Source of the DNA: an uncultured Pelagibacteraceae bacterium
GTDB taxonomy: Bacteria > Pseudomonadota > Alphaproteobacteria > Pelagibacterales > Pelagibacteraceae
Direction: 5' to 3'
DNA: 44,455 nt
Assembly: GCA_902566805.1 (NCBI GenBank)
Contig: CACFKJ010000004.1
Location: 1-44,455 of the forward strand
A program made the position numbers and the translations under genes. The notes below the pieces were generated by a model. It saw nothing but the letters and a program-made list of their open reading frames with translations. It was not told where the DNA came from and did not search any database. This document shows positions 10,792 to 19,873 of the stretch, piece after piece (the stretch's first letter is position 1; each line of letters begins with the position of its first letter).

Positions 10792-11458
10792 AAAAGTTTT
10801 TTTTATTAAAATTTTTTAAATATACTTTATGCACCTCTAGTTCCCCTGGGCTAGGTATCAAAATTTTTTTACTATATACTTTTTTTTTATTTTTATCTTT
10901 TCTTTTCTCAATCTCATTATTTTTGGTATTAAAATTTAATAGAGGTTCTTTTTGATCAATTAGATTTATATACACTTTTGTTAGTAGTTCACAATCCATT
11001 AAAGCGGTGTGCTTTTCTCTTCTTGAATTATCAATTCTATATCTCTTGCAGAGAGCATCTAGATTTATGCTTGAGCCAGGAAATTTATCTCTTGCTATTT
11101 CTAAAGTATCAATAATATTCTCTTTTGATAATTTTGATCTTCCAATTATACCTAATTCATTATTTATATGTGATAGGTCAAACTCCGCATTATGAATAAT
11201 AATTTTTTTATCTTTAATAAATAAAAGAAACTCATCAGCAATATCTTTAAATTTTTTTTTATCTGCTAGAAATTCATCAGTATAACCATGAACCTCTAGA
11301 GCTTTCTCCGAAACTTTTCTTTCAGGATTTAAATAACAGTGAAATCTATTATTTGTTGGAATCTGATTTTCTAATTCTATGCATCCAATTTCTACTATCC
11401 TGTGACCATCAGAAACTGATAATCCTGTTGTTTCTGTATCTAAAACAATTTCTTTCAT
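10784..11458 (-). CDS. dnaQ: DNA polymerase III epsilon subunit
   Basis: EIVLDTETTGLSVSDGHRIVEIGCIEL; HNAEFDLSHIN; HTALMDCELL. Confidence 0.95.
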   Translation of the reverse strand: MKEIVLDTETTGLSVSDGHRIVEIGCIELENQIPTNNRFHCYLNPERKVSEKALEVHGYTDEFLADKKKFKDIADEFLLFIKDKKIIIHNAEFDLSHINNELGIIGRSKLSKENIIDTLEIARDKFPGSSINLDALCKRYRIDNSRREKHTALMDCELLTKVYINLIDQKEPLLNFNTKNNEIEKRKDKNKKKVYSKKILIPSPGELEVHKVYLKNFNKKNFFN

Positions 11459-12033
11459 TATTTTAAAATTTTTTTGAGAATCAATTTAACACTTTTTTTA
11501 ACCGTATTCCTTTTAAAATTATTATTAATAATAAAGTCTGATTTTTTTCTTTTTTTTTCTAATTTTAATTGAGTTTTTTCAAGTTTTTTTAAAATATTAG
11601 AATTGTAGTTTTTTCTTAACTTTAGTCTTTTGAGAATTTGTTTTTTTTTGGCATTAACATATATCAAAATATAATTTTTTTTATTTAACTTATTTTCAAG
11701 CAAAAGTGGAATATCTAAAACGACCATTTTCTTATTAGAATTTATAATTAAAAACTTTTTCATTTTATTTCTTACTATTGGATGAACAATTTTATTAATT
11801 TTAAATAGATTTTTTTGATTATCTAAAATTGCACTTTGTAATTCATTCTTTTTAATAGGAAATGAATGTACGTACTTTGGAAGTTTTTTTTTAATTTTAT
11901 TAAAACACTTTTTATCTTTTTTATATATTCTGATTACTTCTTCGTCTGCATTAAAAACAGGGCATCCAAACAATTTAGAAATATAACTTTTACCAGATCC
12001 TATTTTTCCTAAAATTCCAATTTTTATCATCAA
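11458..12033 (-). CDS. coaE: Dephospho-CoA kinase
   Basis: GILGKIGSGKSYISKLFG...VFNADE...VVLDIPLLLE. Confidence 0.9.
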   Translation of the reverse strand: MMIKIGILGKIGSGKSYISKLFGCPVFNADEEVIRIYKKDKKCFNKIKKKLPKYVHSFPIKKNELQSAILDNQKNLFKINKIVHPIVRNKMKKFLIINSNKKMVVLDIPLLLENKLNKKNYILIYVNAKKKQILKRLKLRKNYNSNILKKLEKTQLKLEKKRKKSDFIINNNFKRNTVKKSVKLILKKILK

Positions 12034-12824
12034 TCTAAAAGTTCGATTGTTTCATCATCAATTTTTGGCATTTTTTTGTGCCATATTGTAAAGGACTGAT
12101 GTGCTTGATAAATAAACATCATTTTTCCATTTTCTACTTTATTTCCAAGTAATTTTGCTTTCTTTAAAAAAGTTGTTTCCCTAGGATTATAAATTACATC
12201 ATAAAAGAATTTATTTGGACCTGAAGATGAAAAATCAATCTTTATTTCTTCTGCATTATTCAATCCAATACTTGTTGCATTGATAACCATATCAAAATCT
12301 ATATTTGTCCCCCAATCAACTATTTCAATATCTTTAAATAAAACTTTTAAACTTTCTGCTTTTTCTTTAGTTCTATTGCTCAATGTAATTTTTGATGCAT
12401 TCAATTTTTTAAGCGAATAAATAATTGAAGGAGCTACACCACCAGCACCTAATATAAATATATTCTTGTTAGAAATATCATATTTTGCATATTTGATCGC
12501 CAATTCAAATCCTGCAATATCTGTATTATGTCCAATTGTAGACCCATTTTGTAAATAAATTGTATTTACCGATTGTGTTTCTTTAGCTTCTGGACTTAAT
12601 TCATCTAAAAAAGGAATAATTTCTTTCTTATATGGGACCGTAACATTTATGCCATGTAATTTATTCTCTTTAACCTCAGAAATAATATTTTCTATATCTT
12701 TAATCTCAAGTTTTTTTTTTTCATAAATCGCATCAATATTATTTTTCTTTAACCAATAATTATGAAGCTCAGGTGATAGAGAGTGCTCAATGGGTTTTCC
12801 TATAACTAAAAATTTTTTCTTCAT
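12030..12824 (-). CDS. aroE: Shikimate dehydrogenase
   Basis: IGKPIEHSLSPELHNYW; GINVTVPYK; NTDIAGF; INATSIGL. Confidence 0.96.
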   Translation of the reverse strand: MKKKFLVIGKPIEHSLSPELHNYWLKKNNIDAIYEKKKLEIKDIENIISEVKENKLHGINVTVPYKKEIIPFLDELSPEAKETQSVNTIYLQNGSTIGHNTDIAGFELAIKYAKYDISNKNIFILGAGGVAPSIIYSLKKLNASKITLSNRTKEKAESLKVLFKDIEIVDWGTNIDFDMVINATSIGLNNAEEIKIDFSSSGPNKFFYDVIYNPRETTFLKKAKLLGNKVENGKMMFIYQAHQSFTIWHKKMPKIDDETIELLD

Positions 12825-13401
12825 AAAGAATTTATGTATTCCTTAATTTTTTTAACTGGTAATCCCATAATTGTGTCTTCATCTCCTTCAATTTTTGAAA
12901 ATAAATTTCTACCCTCACCTTCAATTTGATAAACATTATAAGCATATAAAGCTTCATCACTTATTTTATTTAAATATTTATCAAGATCGTCATTAGACAT
13001 TTTTTTCATAGTTAATGCTGCTTTATCAGTATAGTTCCATATCATTGAACCATTTTTTGAAATACAGACTGAGCTTATTAGATGGTGTTTTTTACCATTA
13101 AGCTTTTTTAAAATTTCAAATGCTTCCTTTCGGTCCAAAGGCTTTGAAATAATTTCTCCTTCTAAATCAATAACACTATCTGCTCCAAGCACAATTTCAT
13201 CACTTTTTTTTGACTCACTTTATTTGCTTTCAATTCTGCTAAATTTTTGGAAATTATCTCTGGACTAGCTCCTTCATTTAAAAGACTTTGCTTTACAAGA
13301 TCTTCATCAACATTTGATGGTTCAACAACACATTTAATATTATTTTTTTTTAATATTTCTTTTCTTACATTGCTTTTAGAAGCCAAAATTAAATTAAACA
13401 T
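12821..13401 (-). pseudogene. maf: Maf-family nucleotide pyrophosphatase in two frames (13162..13401 N-terminal part; 12821..13192 C-terminal part)
   Basis: N-part MFNLILASKSNVRKEIL...LAELKANKVSQKK continues in another frame as SDEIVLGADSVIDLEGEIISKPLDRKEA; junction is an A8 tract (T8 on +, 13204-13211). May be functional through slippage. Confidence 0.8.
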
Positions 13402-14218
13402 TTTTTTTATTTTTTATCTCATAAATTTTTATTATTGAAGCTGCGGTTTCCTCAACTGATTTCCTAGTAACATCAATTATTGGCCAATTAAATTTTTTAA
13501 ATGTTTTTTTTGCATAATCCAGTTCTTTTATGATATCTTCTAAATTTGTATATTCAGTCTCATTTTTTTCGTTTAAACTGTTCATTCTGTTTCTTCTTAG
13601 GTCAAACAATCTTTTTGGATCTGTGGTTAAGCCAACTGCACATATGCTGGAAGGTTCTTTTCTTAAAAAATCTGGTATTGAATTTTCGTTAACTATGGGA
13701 ATATTGGAAGTTTTAAAACCACGGTTTGCAAGATAAATTGATGTTGGAGTTTTACTGGTTCTGCTTACTCCTAATAAAATTATATCAGATTTGGATATGT
13801 CTTCGGATGAATTACCATCGTCGTGTTTCATGGAAAACTGAATGGCTTCCACCCTATCATAATATTCTTCGTCTAAAACATGTTGCCCACTAGGAACATG
13901 AGAAGCTTTTTGATGTAAAATTTTAGAAAAATTTAATATAAGGTCTCCTAAAACTCCAAAACATGGAATCTTTTTTGATTCACTTTCTTCAGTTAAAAAT
14001 TTTGCTAATTTGCTATCAACAATTGTGTAAAGAACAATAGAATGTTCATTTTTAGCTTTTTCTAATATTTGAGAAACTTGATTTTCTGTTCTAGTAAAAG
14101 AAAATTGGTTGGTATTATATTTAAAATTCTTAAATTGAGCTTTAAGTGCCATAAAAATCCTATCGAGAGTTTCTCCGGTTGAGTCAGAAATTAAGTAAAT
14201 TTGATATGTATCTTTCAT
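13394..14218 (-). CDS. ppsR: PEP synthase / pyruvate phosphate dikinase regulatory protein (DUF299)
   Basis: YLISDSTGETLDRI; DIILLGVSRTSKTPTSIYLANRGFKTSNIP. Confidence 0.95.
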   Translation of the reverse strand: MKDTYQIYLISDSTGETLDRIFMALKAQFKNFKYNTNQFSFTRTENQVSQILEKAKNEHSIVLYTIVDSKLAKFLTEESESKKIPCFGVLGDLILNFSKILHQKASHVPSGQHVLDEEYYDRVEAIQFSMKHDDGNSSEDISKSDIILLGVSRTSKTPTSIYLANRGFKTSNIPIVNENSIPDFLRKEPSSICAVGLTTDPKRLFDLRRNRMNSLNEKNETEYTNLEDIIKELDYAKKTFKKFNWPIIDVTRKSVEETAASIIKIYEIKNKKNV

Positions 14219-14502
14219 GTATAAAATATTTATAACTTATTAATAAATTAACTAAATATAATTGATTTAATATTCTTTGTATTTTTTACAAAAATAAGCC
14301 ATTTAATTAACAATTTTAAACATGTTGATAAAATTTAGTGAATTAAACATATTGTAAAATATTATGCAAAAAAATGCGTATTTTAAATGTTTATATAATA
14401 TTTATATTGTTTATAAAAAGTTGATAATTTGTTGATAATTAATAATTTACATAATTCACAAGATAATAAACAACTAATAAAGGATATATATATTAATTAA
14501 TT
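14219..14502. other. Candidate chromosomal replication origin (oriC)
   Basis: 284-bp extremely AT-rich non-coding gap between divergent ppsR and hemE; TGTTGATAA at 14323-14331 and 14430-14438 (reverse complement TTATCAACA), AGTTGATAA at 14419-14427, TAATTCACA at 14452-14460; hemE flank as in the Caulobacter origin. Confidence 0.7.
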
Positions 14503-15507
14503 ATGAGTCTAATTGCTAAGTGTATAAAAAATAAAGATAAAACTATAAAACCTATTTGGTTAATGAGGCAGGCAGGAAGGTATTTGCCAGAATTTAGAGA
14601 TATAAGAATAAAAAATCCAGATTTTATTAAATTATGTCTCAATAAAAATTTATCTTCCGAAATTACTTTACAACCAATTAAAAGGTTTGGTTTTGATGCA
14701 GCTATAATTTTTTCTGATATTTTAATGTTACCTTATGGTTTAGGTCAAAAAGTTGAATTTAAGAAAAATTTTGGACCTATCCTAGGTGAATTAGATTTAG
14801 CTAGTATTGAAGAAATTAATGAAAGAGTTTTCACAGACAAATTAACGCCAGTTTACGATGCAATCAGAAGTGTAAAGGAAAATAAACTTACAAAAAATAA
14901 AGAGGTAATAGGTTTTATTGGAGCTCCGTGGACTTTATTAGTTTACATGCTTAACAAACAATCTCCAAAAAAAGAATTAAGTAGTGAAATTTTAAAAGAT
15001 AAAAATAAAATAAAAAGTTTGTTTAATATAATTGATAAGTATTTAAAAATTCATATTAAGAATCAAATAAACGCGGGAGCTACAATTATACAAATTTTTG
15101 ATAGTTGGGCTGGTCTCGTTGATAATAAATCTTTAGATAATTATATTTATGAACCGACTATTAAATTAGTTCAATTTGTTAAGTCGCTTAATACGCCAGT
15201 TATATGTTTTCCTAGAAATATTCAAGATTATAAGAAATATGTTGAAATAACTAATCCAGATGTAATTAATATTGATTATAACGTTGATCCAAAAAAAATT
15301 AGAGATCAAATAGGAATAGTCATTCAAGGTGGAATGGATCCCAAATTTTTACTTAATGATAGGGAAAAATTAAAAAAAGAAGTATTAAATTATTTAAATT
15401 TATTTAAAGACCACCAATACATATTTAATTTAGGTCACGGTGTTTTACCAGAAACGGACCCTGGTACAGTAGAATATTTAGTAAAGTTAATTAGAGATTT
15501 TAAATGA
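14503..15507 (+). CDS. hemE: Uroporphyrinogen decarboxylase
   Basis: PIWLMRQAGRYLPEFR; FGFDAAIIFSDIL; FNLGHGVLPETDP. Confidence 0.98.
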   Translation: MSLIAKCIKNKDKTIKPIWLMRQAGRYLPEFRDIRIKNPDFIKLCLNKNLSSEITLQPIKRFGFDAAIIFSDILMLPYGLGQKVEFKKNFGPILGELDLASIEEINERVFTDKLTPVYDAIRSVKENKLTKNKEVIGFIGAPWTLLVYMLNKQSPKKELSSEILKDKNKIKSLFNIIDKYLKIHIKNQINAGATIIQIFDSWAGLVDNKSLDNYIYEPTIKLVQFVKSLNTPVICFPRNIQDYKKYVEITNPDVINIDYNVDPKKIRDQIGIVIQGGMDPKFLLNDREKLKKEVLNYLNLFKDHQYIFNLGHGVLPETDPGTVEYLVKLIRDFK

Positions 15508-16502
15508 AAGATCATCCAGAAGTAAAATTCGGCAAAACAGGTATAATTTTAGTCAATCTTGGAACCCCAGACTCTACTAGTTGGTGGGATATAAGAAAAT
15601 ACTTAAAAGAATTTTTATCTGATAATAGGGTGATAGAAGTCAACCCAATTGTATGGAAAATTATATTAAATCTTTTTATACTTACTTTTAGACCTTCTAA
15701 AACTGCAAAAGCTTATAAAGAAATATGGATGAAGGATAAAAATATGTCTCCTCTAAGATACTATACTCAAATGCAAGCTCAAAAATTAAAAAAAGAAATT
15801 TCCAACAAGGAAATAGAAATTGATTACGCAATGAGATATGGGAATCCTAGTATAAAAAAAGTTTTAACAAATCTTCAAAACAAGGGATGTGAAAACATAA
15901 TAATTTTACCACTTTATCCGCAATATGCTGCCCCAACAACGGCTACTGTCTGTGATGAAGTTTATAGATGTTTAATGAAAATGAGGTGGCAACCTAGCCT
16001 TCAGATTATACCACATTATGAGTCTGAACCTTTATATATAGATGCGCTTGTTAAAAGCATTGATAAAAAAATAAATGAAATAAATTGGTCTCCAGATCTA
16101 ATCGTTGCTTCTTATCATGGAATTCCTAAAAAATATTTTCAAAAAGGTGATCCATATCAGTGTTATTGCCAAAAAACATCACGCTTAATAAGTGAAAAAT
16201 TTAATAAAGTACCAATTCAAACAACTTTTCAATCTCGATTTGGTCCTCAAGAATGGCTAAAACCATACACAGACAAAGCCTTTGAAAACTTACCTAGTGA
16301 GGGAAAAAATAATATTCTAGTTATTTGCCCTGGATTTTCATCAGATTGTGTTGAAACTTTGGAAGAAATAGCAATTCAAGGAAAAAATACTTTTTTAAAT
16401 TCAGGAGGTAAAAATTTTGAAATTATCCCCTGCCTTAATGATAACAGCGATCATATCAATTTATTAAAAACTTTAGTTACTAGATATATAGTAAAAAAAT
16501 GA
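15504..16502 (+). CDS. hemH: Ferrochelatase
   Basis: GIILVNLGTPDS; LPLYPQYAAPTTATV; SYHGIPKKYFQKGDPYQCYCQKT. Confidence 0.97.
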   Translation: MKDHPEVKFGKTGIILVNLGTPDSTSWWDIRKYLKEFLSDNRVIEVNPIVWKIILNLFILTFRPSKTAKAYKEIWMKDKNMSPLRYYTQMQAQKLKKEISNKEIEIDYAMRYGNPSIKKVLTNLQNKGCENIIILPLYPQYAAPTTATVCDEVYRCLMKMRWQPSLQIIPHYESEPLYIDALVKSIDKKINEINWSPDLIVASYHGIPKKYFQKGDPYQCYCQKTSRLISEKFNKVPIQTTFQSRFGPQEWLKPYTDKAFENLPSEGKNNILVICPGFSSDCVETLEEIAIQGKNTFLNSGGKNFEIIPCLNDNSDHINLLKTLVTRYIVKK

Positions 16503-16933
16503 GTTTATATTTAACATTTAAATCTTTGCATTTAATTGCAGTAATTTCTTGGATGGCTGGATTATTATATCTTCCAAGAATTTTTGTTTATCATGTAGAA
16601 AATAATAATAAAAAAGAGACAGTAGAAATTTTTCAAATAATGGAAAAAAGATTATATTTCTACATAATGAGACCAGCCATGATATTTACATGGATATTTG
16701 GTATTTTATTAATTTTTTTTAATGGAATAGAAGTTTTTTCACAATTGTGGATGCAGCTAAAAATATTACTGGTAATTCTATTGTCGATTTATCATGAGCA
16801 CCTTGGAAAATGTCTTTATTCTCTAAAAAATGGTACAAACACAAGATCGGCTAAATATTTTAGAATAATAAATGAAATACCGACTATAATCTTAATTTTA
16901 GTTGTATTTATTGTAATTTTTAAGCCAATCTAG
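16499..16933 (+). CDS. hemJ: Protoporphyrinogen IX oxidase HemJ
   Basis: FKSLHLIAVISWMAGLLYLPRIFVYH; downstream of hemEH. Confidence 0.93.
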   Translation: MSLYLTFKSLHLIAVISWMAGLLYLPRIFVYHVENNNKKETVEIFQIMEKRLYFYIMRPAMIFTWIFGILLIFFNGIEVFSQLWMQLKILLVILLSIYHEHLGKCLYSLKNGTNTRSAKYFRIINEIPTIILILVVFIVIFKPI

Positions 16934-16992
16934 GGTTGAAATTTTAAAATCTATATATATATTTAATCCATCTAATATTAAAATCCCAAAAC

Positions 16993-18264
16993 ATGAATAT
17001 ACAAGAACTAAAAAAACAAAGCTCGGAGCATTTGATTTCAGAAGCGGAAAAACTGGGCATTGAGAATGCAAGTACCTTAAGAAAGCAAGAAATATTATTT
17101 GCTATACTAAAAAAGTTAGCTGAGAAAGGTGAAGAAATTACTGGTGGTGGAGTTTTACAATTACTTCAAGATGGATTTGGTTTCTTGCGAGCAATGGAGT
17201 CAAACTATCTACCTGGTCCAGATGATATTTATATAAGCCCAAGCCAAATAAGAAGATTCGGGTTAAGAACTGGAGATACAGTTGAAGGACCTGTAAGAGC
17301 TCCCAAAGAAGGTGAAAGATATTTTGCTTTGTTGCAAGTAAGTAAAATAAATTTTGAGGATCCTGAAAAATCTAAACACAAAATTGCATTTGATAACTTG
17401 ACCCCCTTATATCCAGATAGTCAACTTAAGATGGAGGTTGAGAGTAACAAAGTTGAGAAAAAAACAGATCTTACACCTAGATTGATTGATTTAGTTAGTC
17501 CAATTGGAAAAGGACAAAGGTCGCTTATAATATCACCACCTAAAGCTGGAAAAACAATGATACTTCAAAGTATTGCAAATTCAATTACCGCAAATCATCC
17601 CGAATGTTATTTGATGGTATTACTTATTGACGAAAGACCAGAAGAAGTTACAGACATGCAGAGAACAGTTAAGGGAGAAGTAATTAGTTCAACTTTTGAT
17701 GAGCCAGCTCAAAGACACGTCGCAGTAGCAGAAATGGTTATTGAAAAAGCGAAAAGATTAACTGAGCATAAAAAAGATGTGGTCATTCTATTGGATTCCA
17801 TTACTAGATTAGGTAGAGCTTATAATGCCGTAGTGCCAAGTTCAGGTAAAGTTCTTACTGGTGGTGTAGATGCAAACGCTTTACAAAGACCAAAAAGATT
17901 TTTTGGTGCAGCCAGAAATATAGAAGAAGGAGGTTCTTTAACTATAATTTCCACCGCTTTAATTGATACAGGAAGCAGAATGGATGAAGTTATATTTGAA
18001 GAGTTTAAAGGAACTGGAAACAGTGAATTAATTCTTGATAGAAAAATATCAGAAAAAAGAATTTATCCAGCAATAGACATAACTAAATCTGGAACCAGAA
18101 GAGAAGAACTTATTTTTGATAAAAATGATCTAGGAAAAATGAATGTACTTAGAAGAATAATTGCACCAATGGGCAGTATGGATGCAATAGATTTTATAAA
18201 CTCTAAGCTTAAGAACACTAAAAATAATGCAGAATTTTTCACATCTATGAATAAACCTGCTTAA
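16993..18264 (+). CDS. rho: Transcription termination factor Rho
   Basis: [58 protein letters not shown]. Confidence 0.98.
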   Translation: MNIQELKKQSSEHLISEAEKLGIENASTLRKQEILFAILKKLAEKGEEITGGGVLQLLQDGFGFLRAMESNYLPGPDDIYISPSQIRRFGLRTGDTVEGPVRAPKEGERYFALLQVSKINFEDPEKSKHKIAFDNLTPLYPDSQLKMEVESNKVEKKTDLTPRLIDLVSPIGKGQRSLIISPPKAGKTMILQSIANSITANHPECYLMVLLIDERPEEVTDMQRTVKGEVISSTFDEPAQRHVAVAEMVIEKAKRLTEHKKDVVILLDSITRLGRAYNAVVPSSGKVLTGGVDANALQRPKRFFGAARNIEEGGSLTIISTALIDTGSRMDEVIFEEFKGTGNSELILDRKISEKRIYPAIDITKSGTRREELIFDKNDLGKMNVLRRIIAPMGSMDAIDFINSKLKNTKNNAEFFTSMNKPA

Positions 18265-18319
18265 GGACTAGTAAAACAATCAATAAATACTTAAATACAT
18301 ATTAATAATAAATATTAAT

Positions 18320-19873
18320 ATGAATTTAAATAATAAAATTGATGATTTAATTTATAAGCTCAATTCAAAAAAATTTTTTGAAGTTATTAAAGACGGAAAT
18401 GAGCTAATTAATAAATATCCAAATTCATTTATTTTTTATAACCTTGTTGGACTCGCTTATCAAAACATAAAAAATTTTGAAGAGTCTGAAATTTTTTTTT
18501 TAAAAGCTATTCAACTTGATTCCAAGGAAGTCTCGCCTAAAAATAATCTTGCTAATACTTATTTGGCTCTGAATAAATTATCTGATGCAGAAAAATTATT
18601 TAAAAATATTATAAATCAACATGGCAGGATTTCTGTAGTGTTAGCTAATTTTGCAAGGTTAAAAAGAAAATTAAATGATTTTGATAAAGCAGTAGAATTA
18701 TTAGAGGAAGTTATTAACAAAGATAAAAACAACCTAGCTTATTTGGAAGATTTGGCAAATTGCTATCAAAGCCAAGGAAATTTTGAAAAAACAAAAAAAA
18801 TTTGTATTGATATTTTAAATAAAAATCCAAAAAATATTTCTGCGCATCTAATCTTAAGTAAGCAAACTGATTACAGCAAAGGTGAAATCAATTTAGAAGC
18901 AATGATTGAGGCTGAAAAAAATTTAAGTATTGAAGATATTAATAAAAACAGAATTTGTTTTGCTATAGGTAAAGCTTATGAAGATAAGCAAAATATAGAT
19001 GAGTCTTTTAAGTATATTGAAAAAGGTAACAATTTACAGTCAAAAAAAGTTAATTATAAAATAGATAAAGAAGAACTAGTTTTTAAAAATATAAAGAATT
19101 TATTTTCGAAAATTAAACCAAATTTGAAAAAAAAATTTAATAATAAAAGGATTATATTTATTTGTGGCTTACCCAGGTCTGGAACTACTTTGGTTGAACA
19201 AATTTTATCTTCACATAGCAAAGTCAATGGAGCTGGTGAATTAACTTATCTTAAAAAATCAATAGATAATTTATTTATTAAAGAGAATAAATTAGATGAA
19301 AATATAATCAATAGTGAAATTAATTCTAACGAAAATTTATTGAATGATATGTATCATAGATATTTAGAAATACATAAATTTGGAAAAAACATTGTAACAG
19401 ATAAAGCTCCTCAAAATTTTATGTGGGTTGGTTTTATTAAATTTTTTTTTCCAAATGCCAAAGTAGTTCATTGTTTTAGAAATTCTAATGATAATTTTTT
19501 ATCTTTATATAAAAATAACTTTGCTTCCAACCAACATATGGGATGGAGTTTTACTGGTGATAACATAGTAAAATTTTACAATTTATATTCAGATCTTATG
19601 AAATTTTGGAAATTAAAATATAAAGATTTTTTCTATGAAATAAATTACGATAAGTTAGTTGTTGACAAAGATGCTGAAATAAAAAAACTATTAAACTACT
19701 GTGAACTTGAATTGGAGGAAAATTGTTTTAATCACGATAAAAATAAAACTCCAATCACAACAGTAAGCTTGGTTCAAGCTAGAAAGCCTATATATAAGAG
19801 TTCTTTAAACTCATCTAAAATTTATTCTAAATATTTAAATAAATATTTTAAACTTTTAAATAAATATAATTAA
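18320..19873 (+). CDS. TPR-repeat sulfotransferase-family protein
   Basis: N-terminal TPRs; IFICGLPRSGTTLVEQILSSHSKVNGAGEL (PAPS-binding-like loop). Confidence 0.9.
   Translation: MNLNNKIDDLIYKLNSKKFFEVIKDGNELINKYPNSFIFYNLVGLAYQNIKNFEESEIFFLKAIQLDSKEVSPKNNLANTYLALNKLSDAEKLFKNIINQHGRISVVLANFARLKRKLNDFDKAVELLEEVINKDKNNLAYLEDLANCYQSQGNFEKTKKICIDILNKNPKNISAHLILSKQTDYSKGEINLEAMIEAEKNLSIEDINKNRICFAIGKAYEDKQNIDESFKYIEKGNNLQSKKVNYKIDKEELVFKNIKNLFSKIKPNLKKKFNNKRIIFICGLPRSGTTLVEQILSSHSKVNGAGELTYLKKSIDNLFIKENKLDENIINSEINSNENLLNDMYHRYLEIHKFGKNIVTDKAPQNFMWVGFIKFFFPNAKVVHCFRNSNDNFLSLYKNNFASNQHMGWSFTGDNIVKFYNLYSDLMKFWKLKYKDFFYEINYDKLVVDKDAEIKKLLNYCELELEENCFNHDKNKTPITTVSLVQARKPIYKSSLNSSKIYSKYLNKYFKLLNKYN

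Noticed and set aside
14301-14320. CtrA-box-like TTAA pairs in the putative origin
   Set aside because: I found no TTAA-N7-TTAA spacing; TTAA is expected by chance at this AT content.
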